Below, one piece after another: positions 41,442-50,024 of a DNA stretch of 57,922 bases (within the stretch, counting starts at the first letter, position 1; each line of letters starts with the position of its first letter). The DNA comes from a virus. The DNA lies in IMG/VR virus record IMGVR_UViG_3300029787_000044, positions 1-57,922 of that record. One strand, 5' to 3'. The notes below the pieces were generated by a model. The model was given only the letters and a program-made list of their open reading frames with translations. It had not been told where the DNA came from and searched no databases. The translations under genes and the position numbers were made by a program.

Positions 41442-42880
41442 CCTATCCAGTCTTTCCACTTCTCGTCGCCTAGTACCTCTTGTGCTAGGTCAAGTTTGTT
41501 TCTAAGAGCCTTAACGATCTTTTCATCTACGGTGCCTTTAGCAACAAGATCTATATAAGTTACTTTATTAGTTTGACCTATACGATGAGCACGGTCTTCA
41601 GACTGTAAGCGTTTTTCAAGGTCGTAGTTATTGCTGTAATAAATAACATTACTTGCTTCCGTAAGAGTAATACCATAGCCACCTGTTTGTGTGTTACTTA
41701 TTAAGTATTTTAATTCTGAATTAGGATCTTGAAAACGTCTAATTATTTCTTGTCTATCTTCGTCAGGAGTTTCTCCGTAGTAAGTAGCAACGCTTTCTAC
41801 CCCTGTTATGTCATGAAGTTTCTTTAGAATTCTTTTTATATCGTATTGGTAGTTAGCCCATATAATAGTTTTACCCTGTACTTCTTGTAAAATATTAATT
41901 AATTCATCGAGACGGTTACTTGGTATTTCTACTTCGTCGCCTTGGTCTTGTCTAACAAATCCACAGACGACTTGATGCAGTCTTAATATTTGAGTAAGCA
42001 CTGAAGTTACACTAACTAGTTCATGCGAAGCAAGCTCTGCTATCGCGTAGTCTTTTAATTGTTTATAAACTTTCTTTTGTTCTGTTGTTAGTTCCACTTC
42101 CCTACGTTGATAAACTTTATCAGGCAGGTCTAAACATTCTTTCTTTAATACCCTGTAAGAAAAGTCTGCAACGCGTCCTGTTAGTTCTTCTAAATTTTGA
42201 TATCCTACTACTTGTCTAAAAGTTCTAGCCCCCATGTTCCTATTGATTACTTTTGCGTACCTGTTTTGGAAAGAGTAAAAAGAATTAAACCCTATAAGAT
42301 CTGTGGATAAAAAAGCACTTTGACTATATAAATCTAACGGTGATTGAGTAACAGGGAATCCTGTTAGTATCCTGCGATATTTAGTGTTCAAAGCTAACTT
42401 CAGTAAGTTCTTAGTTCTTTGTGCTTTAGGGTTTTTTATTGTAGTTGATTCATCTACAGCTATTAGCACATTATGAGCAAGAATAAATTTTTCTACAAAA
42501 GCTACGCCTTTCTTAGTACTGAAAGCTTCTACATTAATAACTAATATTTTTAAATCATCTGTTACTTCGAACAATTTCATTAGTTCATGTTTTTGTTTTT
42601 TAGTGGGAGCAGGATTCCATACGGCTATTTGTTTTTCTATATGGTCAGGCATGTGTGCAGGTATTTCTTTTTCAGACCAGTTTCTGTATACGCCTTTAGG
42701 TGCTATGATGATAGCTGAGTTGATGCCGCCTTTATCATAAAGCACAGAAATGTTATCTATCAATACTTTAGATTTACCAGTACCCATTTCCATAAAATAA
42801 GCATATTCTTTTTTATTCCATGATTTAGTTAACGCCGTCAACTGATGCTCATATGGTTTTGTTTTAAACTTATATTTCAT
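41438..42880 (-). CDS. SNF2-family DEAD-like helicase/ATPase
   Basis: 480 residues, the only minus-strand gene. Walker A MGTGKSK (Gly33-Ser37), motif II VDESTTIKN, motif III RILTGFPVTQS, motif V LISNTQTGGYGITLTEAS and motif VI RAHRIGQTNKV; the RxHRIGQ box is the SNF2 hallmark. It is compact, lacking large insertions, like the SNF2-type helicases of many phages that act in replication or recombination. It converges on the structural genes and diverges from the replication genes, with its own promoter at 42906-42933. Confidence 0.92.
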   Translation of the reverse strand: MKYKFKTKPYEHQLTALTKSWNKKEYAYFMEMGTGKSKVLIDNISVLYDKGGINSAIIIAPKGVYRNWSEKEIPAHMPDHIEKQIAVWNPAPTKKQKHELMKLFEVTDDLKILVINVEAFSTKKGVAFVEKFILAHNVLIAVDESTTIKNPKAQRTKNLLKLALNTKYRRILTGFPVTQSPLDLYSQSAFLSTDLIGFNSFYSFQNRYAKVINRNMGARTFRQVVGYQNLEELTGRVADFSYRVLKKECLDLPDKVYQRREVELTTEQKKVYKQLKDYAIAELASHELVSVTSVLTQILRLHQVVCGFVRQDQGDEVEIPSNRLDELINILQEVQGKTIIWANYQYDIKRILKKLHDITGVESVATYYGETPDEDRQEIIRRFQDPNSELKYLISNTQTGGYGITLTEASNVIYYSNNYDLEKRLQSEDRAHRIGQTNKVTYIDLVAKGTVDEKIVKALRNKLDLAQEVLGDEKWKDWIG

Positions 42881-42905
42881 ATTACCTTTCTAATTTCTAG
42901 ACTCC

Positions 42906-42933
42906 ATTATATATTACAAATAGGTAAAATAAA
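42906..42933 (-). promoter_or_regulatory. Minus-strand promoter for helicase
   Basis: Read on the minus strand: GGGCTTTATTTT context with -35 TTTATT (42933-42928), spacer 16, -10 TATAAT (42911-42906), then GAAAGG as ribosome binding site before the ATG at 42880. The -35 context resembles the plus-strand early promoters. The divergent region 42881-43183 (303 bases) otherwise holds only AT-rich DNA with no gene seen; it is a candidate for an origin. Confidence 0.6.
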
Positions 42934-43123
42934 GCCCAAAACAAAATAATTCCCTGTGCCCTCTAATAGAAGTAATATTGATCAGACTAAATTTAATAAC
43001 TTTAGATCCTCTTAGATACTCTATAAACTGAAGGTCAGTATTAATCTATTAACGATATTAGTAGTTTTATAAATTTTTTTAGGTTAAAGTTTTTCTTTTT
43101 AAAAAGTATATATAAGTAATAGC

Positions 43124-43152
43124 TTTACTTTGGCGTTTTTTATATTTATTAT
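43124..43152 (+). promoter_or_regulatory. Early promoter for replication operon
   Basis: AGCTTTACTTTGGCG context; -35 TTTACT (43124-43129), spacer 17, -10 TATTAT (43147-43152). Drives the plus-strand operon starting with the GTG at 43184, whose ribosome binding site is AGAAAGGAGAAA. Confidence 0.7.
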
Positions 43153-43183
43153 TTATTAACTAGAAATAAGAAAGGAGAAAAAA

Positions 43184-43510
43184 GTGACAGTATATGTTGT
43201 ACAAGAAGTTCCAGGACGCAATATAGCCTCTGCTAGACAGTATGGTGATTTTGAAGTTCTTTTACCTTCTAACACACAAATAATGTTAAGTGCTGCTCCG
43301 TCTGTTCGTAGAATGAAAAAAGTTCTACAGGACTATAAAGAGGAGGATTACTTATTGTTAATCGGCGACCCCGCCGCTATTGGCGTAGCGTGTTCTATCG
43401 CTGCATATTATAACCAAGGAAGATATAGTATCCTTAAATGGGATAGACAGGAAGGTATGTACTACCCTGTCGATATCGACCTTAACCAGAAAGGAGAAAT
43501 AAATGACTAA
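43184..43510 (+). CDS. Conserved early phage protein, unknown
   Basis: 108 residues, GTG start with AAAGGAGAAA. The segment DYLLLIGDPAAIGVACSIAA followed by YSILKWDRQEGMYYPV is highly typical of small early proteins in T7-like and marine podoviruses; function unknown to me. First gene of the replication operon; overlaps the next by eight bases. Confidence 0.85.
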   Translation: MTVYVVQEVPGRNIASARQYGDFEVLLPSNTQIMLSAAPSVRRMKKVLQDYKEEDYLLLIGDPAAIGVACSIAAYYNQGRYSILKWDRQEGMYYPVDIDLNQKGEIND

Positions 43511-44075
43511 ACCAACTTTTGAGGACTTAATAGGTACAGAAGATGTTCAGGAATGGACTAATGATGTAACCGATGGAGAACTCAGTATAGTTTCCAACTT
43601 AGCCAATAAACAGTTAAAGCTTGCTACTGAAGTAGCTGAGCTAGAAGCTAGTTTGAAAGCTAAGAAGGAAGAACTTCGTTTGACTTCGGAGCAAGAGCTA
43701 CCTGATGCTATGCAACAGGCAGGATTAACTCAAATAAAATTAAGTAGTGGAGAAAACATATCTATTAATGAATTTTATAACGCTCATATATCGAAAGCAA
43801 ACCAAGAAAAAGCGTATGGATGGCTAGTTGCTAATGGTCACGAAGGACTAATAAAGAACGAGGTTCTTTTAAAGTTCGGACGTGAGGAAACTGGAGTAGT
43901 TGATGAAACTGTTTCGGCGTTACAATCCAGAGGACTATCACCTGAAGTACGTCAGAGTGTTCACCCTAGTACACTAAAAGCTTTTGTTAAAGAGCAGTTT
44001 ACTACGGGGAATGATATACCAACCGAGCCTTTTGGTATTTACATCGGTACCAAAGCTATTATTAAAAAGGATTAA
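43503..44075 (+). CDS. Conserved early phage protein, coiled coil
   Basis: 190 residues. A coiled coil at about 35-65 (LATEVAELEASLKAKKEEL), then SSGENISINEFYNAHISKA, WLVANGHEGLIKNEV, and VHPSTLKAFVKEQFTTG. This arrangement recurs in marine phages directly before the next gene. The function is unknown; a partner of the single-strand-binding candidate is possible from context. Confidence 0.8.
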   Translation: MTKPTFEDLIGTEDVQEWTNDVTDGELSIVSNLANKQLKLATEVAELEASLKAKKEELRLTSEQELPDAMQQAGLTQIKLSSGENISINEFYNAHISKANQEKAYGWLVANGHEGLIKNEVLLKFGREETGVVDETVSALQSRGLSPEVRQSVHPSTLKAFVKEQFTTGNDIPTEPFGIYIGTKAIIKKD

Positions 44076-44079
44076 TATT

Positions 44080-44829
44080 ATGGCAGATGACAAAAATGAA
44101 ATAGCTGAACAAGGTTCTACCTCTATCAGCACTTTTGACGATACTTTATTGTCAGGCGGTACAGGTTTAGAAGAAACTACTACAGAGGATTTCGCGATCC
44201 CTTTTATTAGAGTCTTACAACCTATGTCACCACAACTACAAAAACAACACGGAGGCTATGTAGCAGGTGCTAGTGCAGGTGATCTGTACAACACTGTTAC
44301 TGGAGAAGCTTACGATGGTGAGAAAGGAATAATCATAGTTCCATGTGCTTATAATAAAAAGTACATTGAATGGATTCCTAGAGAAAAAGGTGGCGGACTT
44401 GTAAACGCTAACCATGATATATCTGTATTATCTAGTTGTACTAGAGACTCAGAGTCTAGAAGGTATTACACACCTGAGGGTAATGAGATAGTAGAGACGG
44501 CACAATTCTTTATCTTAGTGTTAGATGGCGAAACTGCACAACAAGCAGTTCTTGCATTTACTTCAACACAGTTAGGAGTTGCTAGAAAATGGCTAACCAT
44601 GTTAAGAATGGCTAGGGTACAAAACAGCAAAGGAGAGTCTGTAGAAGCTCCTATGTTCGCATATAACTATAAACTAACCACAACTACTCAGTCTAATGAT
44701 AAAGGCAGTTGGAACGCTTATAGTGTTAACCAAGCAGGTGCTACAGATATGGCTACGGCTATGATGGCTAAAGATTTTATGTCTGCAGCTAGATCAGGCG
44801 ATGTCGCGGTAAAAGAAGAACAGCAATAA
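44080..44829 (+). CDS. Conserved early protein, possible DNA-binding
   Basis: 249 residues from ATG 44080; the frame is open further 5' in the previous gene. DFAIPFIRVLQPMSPQL, then GDLYNTVTGEAY and IIIVPCAYNKKYIEWIPR, with VLAFTSTQLGVARKW, form a beta-rich protein family common near phage primases and recombinases. A single-strand DNA-binding or recombination-mediator role is a guess from context. The acidic C-terminal stretch is short (VKEEQQ). Confidence 0.75.
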   Translation: MADDKNEIAEQGSTSISTFDDTLLSGGTGLEETTTEDFAIPFIRVLQPMSPQLQKQHGGYVAGASAGDLYNTVTGEAYDGEKGIIIVPCAYNKKYIEWIPREKGGGLVNANHDISVLSSCTRDSESRRYYTPEGNEIVETAQFFILVLDGETAQQAVLAFTSTQLGVARKWLTMLRMARVQNSKGESVEAPMFAYNYKLTTTTQSNDKGSWNAYSVNQAGATDMATAMMAKDFMSAARSGDVAVKEEQQ

Positions 44830-44840
44830 GGGAGTAACCT

Positions 44841-46364
44841 ATGTCGTTAGCAGAGAATTTTGCTAAACGCTATGCGGGATTACGCTCAGCTTATGGAACT
44901 TTTACGGCAAGTAATGACACCAGAGAAGATGGCAAGGCAAGTGGTAAAAACATAACAATATCCAAGGAGTTGTCTGATAAAGACCTCCTTGGACTGTGGG
45001 AAAATCACTTGTCTGGTCAGCAAAGCGTAGGGATCGTAGCGATAGATGAGACAAACAGTTGTGTTTGGGGAGCTATCGATGTTGATGAGTATCAGCTCGA
45101 CCTTAAAGACTTAGCTATAAAAATAGCCAAACAAGAATTACCTCTTGTACTTTGCCGTAGTAAAAGTGGAGGAGCTCATCTATATATATTTCTTAATGAG
45201 CCTATTGCTGCTTCTATGTTACAAAGAAAACTAAGACAAATAGCCGCATCAATCGGATACGGGCAAGCAGAAATATTTCCAAAACAAACTAAACTATTAC
45301 TAGACAGAGGAGACAGAGGAAGTACATTAAACATGCCATATTTTGGTGGAGAAAACTCTACTAGATATGCTTACGGTAAAGAAGGAGAAGCACTAAGCCC
45401 ACAAGAATTTTTAAACTATATAGAAACTATAGAACTAACACCTAATCAATTAGAAAAACTAGAAGCAAGTCCGTTAACTGAGTCAGTCGAATGGTTAGAC
45501 CAAGCTCCGCCTTGTATCCAACATTTAATAGTGCAGGGTTTTCCTAAAGGCACGAGAAACTCAGGTTTGTTTAATGTAGGAGTTTTCTTACGTAAGAAGT
45601 TTCCTGACGATTGGGAAAAACGATTAGAAGATGTTAATATTCAATACATGCAACCCCCATTAGGAGCACAAGAAGTTTTAACGATAGGTAAACAGTTACA
45701 AAGAAAAGATTATTTCTATAAATGTAATGACCAACCTATAGCTAGTCACTGCAATAGTCCGTTATGTAGAACACGTAAGTTTGGTATTGGTGCTAACGGT
45801 GGCACACCTTTATTTAGTAACTTAACAAAACAAGACAGCGATCCCCCTATATGGTTTTTAGATGTTGAGGGAGGACGTTTAGAATTAGAGACAGATGATC
45901 TACTAAACCAAAATAGATTTCAGCGTAAATGTATGGACGCTTTAAACAAGATACCACCTAAAGTAAAAGAAAATGTGTGGCGTCAGATTATACAACAGTT
46001 ACTCGATGTTATCACTATTGTAGAAGTTCCTATGGAAAGTTCTACTGAAGGACATTTTATGGAGCTGTTGGAAGCTTTTTGCACAGAAAGACCTGCTAGA
46101 GAAAGAGACGAATTATTATTACATAAACCTTGGACAGACAAAGGCAGGACTTACTTTAGGTTATTAGATTTAATGGATTATTTACATAGAAATAATTTTA
46201 AAGAGTATCAAAGAAATAAACTAACATCAAAATTAAAACAGCTTCACGGAGAACCTTATTTTTTCAACATAAAAGGCAAAGGGGTAAACGTGTGGTTTAT
46301 AGAAGAATTTAAAACCCAAGACGAACCTCACGACTTACCTGATTTTAATGATAATTTATTATGA
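44841..46364 (+). CDS. Archaeo-eukaryotic-type primase (TOTE-like)
   Basis: 507 residues. The N-terminal half shows the AEP active site: Asp80 and Asp82 in GAIDVDEY, then CRSKSGGAHLYIFL with His113, and STLNMPYFGG. The order and wording match the primase domain of TOTE-type systems. The middle (APPCIQHL, GTRNSGLFNVGVFLRKKFP) and a Cys-rich part (YKCNDQPIASHCNSPLCRT) resemble the zinc-binding C-terminal domain of phage primases. It would make primers for DNA polymerase I (52954-54822). ATGA overlap with the next gene. Confidence 0.82.
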   Translation: MSLAENFAKRYAGLRSAYGTFTASNDTREDGKASGKNITISKELSDKDLLGLWENHLSGQQSVGIVAIDETNSCVWGAIDVDEYQLDLKDLAIKIAKQELPLVLCRSKSGGAHLYIFLNEPIAASMLQRKLRQIAASIGYGQAEIFPKQTKLLLDRGDRGSTLNMPYFGGENSTRYAYGKEGEALSPQEFLNYIETIELTPNQLEKLEASPLTESVEWLDQAPPCIQHLIVQGFPKGTRNSGLFNVGVFLRKKFPDDWEKRLEDVNIQYMQPPLGAQEVLTIGKQLQRKDYFYKCNDQPIASHCNSPLCRTRKFGIGANGGTPLFSNLTKQDSDPPIWFLDVEGGRLELETDDLLNQNRFQRKCMDALNKIPPKVKENVWRQIIQQLLDVITIVEVPMESSTEGHFMELLEAFCTERPARERDELLLHKPWTDKGRTYFRLLDLMDYLHRNNFKEYQRNKLTSKLKQLHGEPYFFNIKGKGVNVWFIEEFKTQDEPHDLPDFNDNLL

Positions 46365-46945
46365 TAAGATACATTAAAAAATATTTTAAAGAAATTAATC
46401 CGTACATAGAAGAGTGGGATAAGCCTAGAGAAAGAGAGTTCAATGGCTCTATGGTTAAAGGCAGACCTACGAAAGGGTTTGGCAGTTCTTCTTTTAACTA
46501 TGCAGGTAAATTGTATAAACCCACACCATGGACTCCTGCCATGTACAATCTTAAACAAGAAGCAGAACGTTTAGTTTGGGAGGAGTTAGGTATCGACAAA
46601 CAGTTCACGTTTTGTTTATGCGGTTACTATGGGGTAGACGGAAAAGGCATACCGCATCACTCAGATACAGTACCTACACTAGATGACATAGTGGTTTCAA
46701 TATCGTTAGGTGCTCCTAGAGTATTTGTACAACGCACCTATCAAAACAATGTAAAAACACATACGGACACTAGCGAAATAGAAACTAAAATAGAGAATTT
46801 TATAATAGATGAAAAACATTATATTTTAGAGGACGGAGATGTACTTATTTTTGATGGGCATAATCAAATGAAGTCTACCCACGCCGTACCTGATTTAGAA
46901 AAAGCAGGAACAAGAATCAATTTAACTTTTAGGAGTGGTTTGTGA
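46361..46945 (+). CDS. AlkB-like 2-oxoglutarate/Fe(II) dioxygenase
   Basis: 194 residues. Iron ligands His100 and Asp102 (IPHHSDTV) and distal His174 (KSTHAVP); 2-oxoglutarate-binding RINLTFR (Arg185, Asn187, Arg191). FNYAGKLYKPTPWTPAM is the substrate-lid region of AlkB. It repairs methylated bases or, less likely, oxidises DNA bases as a modification step. It lies between primase and helicase genes with four-base overlaps on both sides. Confidence 0.88.
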   Translation: MIRYIKKYFKEINPYIEEWDKPREREFNGSMVKGRPTKGFGSSSFNYAGKLYKPTPWTPAMYNLKQEAERLVWEELGIDKQFTFCLCGYYGVDGKGIPHHSDTVPTLDDIVVSISLGAPRVFVQRTYQNNVKTHTDTSEIETKIENFIIDEKHYILEDGDVLIFDGHNQMKSTHAVPDLEKAGTRINLTFRSGL

Positions 46946-48438
46946 CATTACCTAGTCATACACAAGTTATTCTTGGACCTCCAGGAACAGGAAAGACGAG
47001 CACTTTACTGGGTTTGATAGAAGATGAATTAGAAAGTGGCACACAACCAGAAGGTATAGGTTTTTTTACTTTTACTAAAAAAGCTGTAAAAGAAGGCAAA
47101 GAACGAGCAATAAATAGGTTTAATATAAGCAACAAAGAGCTACCTTTTTTCAGAACTTTACATTCTTTAGCTTTTAGACAACTAGGATTAACTAGAGAAA
47201 GCGTAGTTAGTCATACAGATATAAAAGATCTAAATGAAAAACTTAATTTAAAATTAACAGGCAGAACAACTTCTGATGACGGTCATTTATTCGGTATGAC
47301 ACACGATGACAGATTAGCGTTTATAGAAAATCTTGCTCGTATGCGAGACATACCTTTAGAACAACAATGGCATGAAGTTGATGATGCGGTAGGTTGGTTC
47401 GAACTAGAACGATTTGCTAGAGGATTACGGTTATTTAAAGAAGACAGATTATTAGTTGATTATACAGACATGTTACAAAAATTTCTTGTAGAAGGAGATG
47501 TGCCTCGACTCGATGTAATGTTTGTAGACGAGGCTCAAGATTTATCTCCTTTGCAGTGGGCGGTGGTGCGTAAGTTAGCAGAAAACTCTAAAAAGATTTA
47601 TGTAGCGGGAGATGATGATCAAGCTATTTATAAGTGGGCAGGGGCTGATGTAGATTATTTAATTAAAAATTCTAAAGACGCCATGATATTAAAACAATCG
47701 TATCGTGTTCCATCTTCTGTACATACGGTAGCTAAACAGTGTATTGGACAAGTTCGTTCTCGAATATATAAGGAATGGACTCCTAGAAAAGAAGAAGGAT
47801 TAGTGCGTTGGGAACCTAATATAGAATTAGTAAACATGGAAGAAGGAGACTGGCTTGTTTTAGCTAGAACTAATTATTTGTTAGAAGAAGTTGATGAGTA
47901 TTGTAGAAACGAGGGTTGGTTTTTTGAAGTAAAAGGTAGACCTAGTATATCAGAAGCCAAAGTACGAGCAGTAATCCATTGGGAAAGTTTATCTAAAGGA
48001 CAAAGCGTATCTTTGAACGAGTGCGCTAATATTTTAAAATACATTAAAGTTGACAAACCTAAAAAATTAGACATGCTAGATTCTGATTTAACTCTACAGT
48101 ACCAAGATTTTAAATCTCATTTTCCTGACCTGCCTGATGGTCATTGGTATGATGTTTTTAATTTATTAAGTGCTAAAGAGATTAGTTACATAAGAGCTAT
48201 GTTACGTAGAGGAGAAAAGATAACCAAACTTCCTAGAATACGTTTATCTACTATCCATGCTGCTAAAGGCGGCGAGGCTACCAACGTAGTATTGTTAACA
48301 GATATAACTTCAAGAGTGTATAAAAATTATCAACAAAACCCTGATGATGAAAACAGGGTGTTTTATGTAGGAGTAACAAGGACTAAAGAAAACCTCTATT
48401 TAATAGAGCCTAAAACAACACGCTGCTATCAGTTGTAA
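46942..48438 (+). CDS. UvrD/PcrA-like SF1 helicase
   Basis: 498 residues, GTG start. Walker A LGPPGTGKTST (about 11-21), motif Ia FFTFTKKAV, motif II MFVDEAQDLSPLQW, motif III GDDDQAIYKWAGAD, motif IV LKQSYRVPSSV, motif V LSTIHAAKGGEATNV, motif VI VFYVGVTRTKENLYLI. A compact superfamily 1A helicase, likely the replicative or recombination helicase since no DnaB-type helicase is seen. Confidence 0.93.
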   Translation: MTLPSHTQVILGPPGTGKTSTLLGLIEDELESGTQPEGIGFFTFTKKAVKEGKERAINRFNISNKELPFFRTLHSLAFRQLGLTRESVVSHTDIKDLNEKLNLKLTGRTTSDDGHLFGMTHDDRLAFIENLARMRDIPLEQQWHEVDDAVGWFELERFARGLRLFKEDRLLVDYTDMLQKFLVEGDVPRLDVMFVDEAQDLSPLQWAVVRKLAENSKKIYVAGDDDQAIYKWAGADVDYLIKNSKDAMILKQSYRVPSSVHTVAKQCIGQVRSRIYKEWTPRKEEGLVRWEPNIELVNMEEGDWLVLARTNYLLEEVDEYCRNEGWFFEVKGRPSISEAKVRAVIHWESLSKGQSVSLNECANILKYIKVDKPKKLDMLDSDLTLQYQDFKSHFPDLPDGHWYDVFNLLSAKEISYIRAMLRRGEKITKLPRIRLSTIHAAKGGEATNVVLLTDITSRVYKNYQQNPDDENRVFYVGVTRTKENLYLIEPKTTRCYQL

Positions 48439-48444
48439 AAGTCC

Positions 48445-48474
48445 TTTACTTTGCATATAATTATAAAGTATATT
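48445..48474 (+). promoter_or_regulatory. Early promoter for 48504 operon
   Basis: TCCTTTACTTTGC context; -35 TTTACT (48445-48450), spacer 18, -10 TATATT (48469-48474). AAAGAAAGGAGAAA precedes ATG 48504. Confidence 0.6.
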
Positions 48475-48503
48475 ATTTAAGTGTTTAAAGAAAGGAGAAA
48501 ACA

Positions 48504-49004
48504 ATGAACATATTTTATTTTAACAAAGACCCTGAGGTTTCTGCTAAAGCACAACCTGACAAGATGTTAGTCAAAATGCCTTTAGAAACCGCACAGATGT
48601 TATGCACAGCTCATCGTATATTAGATGGAGACGAGTATGCAGACGAAGTTGGTTTATATAAAAAAGCTTACATGAACCATCCGTGCACTATATGGGCTAG
48701 AGAATGCAGTGGTAATTACTGGTGGCTCTATAAACATTTTTTAGCGTTAGGTAATGAATATACTTATCGCTACAATCGTAATCACCTTAGTTTGGATAAA
48801 CTAGCTGATGCCTTATACGTGATGCCTAAAAACATTACTAAAGGTCTTATGACCGACGTAGCACAAGCTATGCCTGATGAGTACAAAAACGAGGACTCTA
48901 CTCTCGCTTACCGTAATTACGTTATCAATGAAAAACATTACGCTAAATGGGAGAAGGGTAGAAATAAACCAAGTTGGTGGGAGGTAAATCAATGTCATCA
49001 ATAA
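48504..49004 (+). CDS. Conserved early protein, unknown (MNIF...TAQML type)
   Basis: 166 residues. MNIFYFNKDPEVSAKA, VKMPLETAQMLCTAHRIL and SGNYWWLYKHFLALGNEYTY, with a KHYAKWEKG C-terminal part, belong to a family common in marine phages. Most relatives I recall have CDKH before VKM; here the place reads PDKM, so a possible metal or catalytic Cys/His pair is missing. First gene of the second early operon. Confidence 0.8.
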   Translation: MNIFYFNKDPEVSAKAQPDKMLVKMPLETAQMLCTAHRILDGDEYADEVGLYKKAYMNHPCTIWARECSGNYWWLYKHFLALGNEYTYRYNRNHLSLDKLADALYVMPKNITKGLMTDVAQAMPDEYKNEDSTLAYRNYVINEKHYAKWEKGRNKPSWWEVNQCHQ

Positions 49005-49843
49005 GAAAGAAACTGCTCGTTAATGAAAACGACAGTAAAAATACTAGAATGGATATAGCTAGTGCGGGTGTATTAGCAAACTGGCGACCTGATGAAATAG
49101 CTCATATGAGCCGTTTCGATAATATAGCTTCTATGTGTATAGAAGAAGCTAAACGATTAGGTAGACCATTAGATACTTTTGAAGTAGGTTGTGGAGAGTG
49201 CTGGACTTTAAGAAATTTGTATAAAGCATATGTCATCAAGAAATCAGATGTCATTAGCTCTTATTATGGTTACGATATAGATCCTGCGTGTGAAATGGAA
49301 AATCCTTTTTGGTCTAATGCAGGTAATCCATTAAAAGACTCTACGTGGTTCAAGAATTTTAATGGTGAAATACGTATTCAAGATTTAACGACTAATCCTG
49401 TATTTGATTTAAAAGACGAAAGCATCGATTTCTTTTGGACTACTGAAGTTATAGAGCACATGGGTAAAGAGTTTATTTCTGCATGGTTAGATGATGCGGC
49501 TAGGGTTATACGACCTAACGGATTAATTTTTGTTTCTACTCCTAATCATGAAGGCTCTAACGACAAGTTACCTGAAGACCATGTATATGAATGGGGTTTT
49601 AAAGAACTTAAAGATGAATTAGAAAGGAATTTTAAGCTAATAGATGTAACAGGAACGTTTATACAACTTCCTAATTTAAAGAAAGCTATAAAAGAAGACT
49701 CTAATTTTCCTTCAAGAGGATGGAGTTTAGAGCAACTAGAAATGCTTAAAGCTAGGTATGGTAGACAGTTTCTACGTGTAGTAGCAGCAGCACCCTACCC
49801 TGAGTACGCTAATAATTGTTCATGGATATTAAGGAAAAAATAA
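48992..49843 (+). CDS. SAM-dependent methyltransferase
   Basis: 283 residues from ATG 48992 (GGGAGGT upstream). Class I Rossmann signature FEVGCGECWTLRNL (about 64-77), acidic partner YGYDIDP, and TEVIEHMGKEFISAWLDDAA followed by RVIRPNGLIFVSTPNHEG. This is the UbiE/small-molecule or glycan type rather than a DNA adenine or cytosine type, since no DPPY or PC motif is seen. The substrate is unknown. Confidence 0.85.
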   Translation: MSSIRKKLLVNENDSKNTRMDIASAGVLANWRPDEIAHMSRFDNIASMCIEEAKRLGRPLDTFEVGCGECWTLRNLYKAYVIKKSDVISSYYGYDIDPACEMENPFWSNAGNPLKDSTWFKNFNGEIRIQDLTTNPVFDLKDESIDFFWTTEVIEHMGKEFISAWLDDAARVIRPNGLIFVSTPNHEGSNDKLPEDHVYEWGFKELKDELERNFKLIDVTGTFIQLPNLKKAIKEDSNFPSRGWSLEQLEMLKARYGRQFLRVVAAAPYPEYANNCSWILRKK

Positions 49844-49845
49844 TT

Positions 49846-50022
49846 ATGAAACTTAATTTTGAAACGAAAAAACCTAACACCACAGGAATTCAATTTAGAA
49901 TTGATCCAGACACTAAGAAAAAGTTAAATGCTTTGAAAAAGTTTTATGGAGTAGGTACAGGGGTTTTAATTAAACAAATGATTACTGAATGTCATCTTTC
50001 ATTAGCGGACATAGACAAATAA
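49846..50022 (+). CDS. Small ribbon-helix-helix-like regulator
   Basis: 58 residues from ATG 49846 (AAGGAAAA upstream). IQFRIDPDTKKKLNALKKFY followed by GVLIKQMITE matches a short beta strand plus two helices, as in CopG/Arc-type dimers. It probably binds DNA as a phage regulator. Confidence 0.65.
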   Translation: MKLNFETKKPNTTGIQFRIDPDTKKKLNALKKFYGVGTGVLIKQMITECHLSLADIDK

Positions 50023-50024
50023 CC

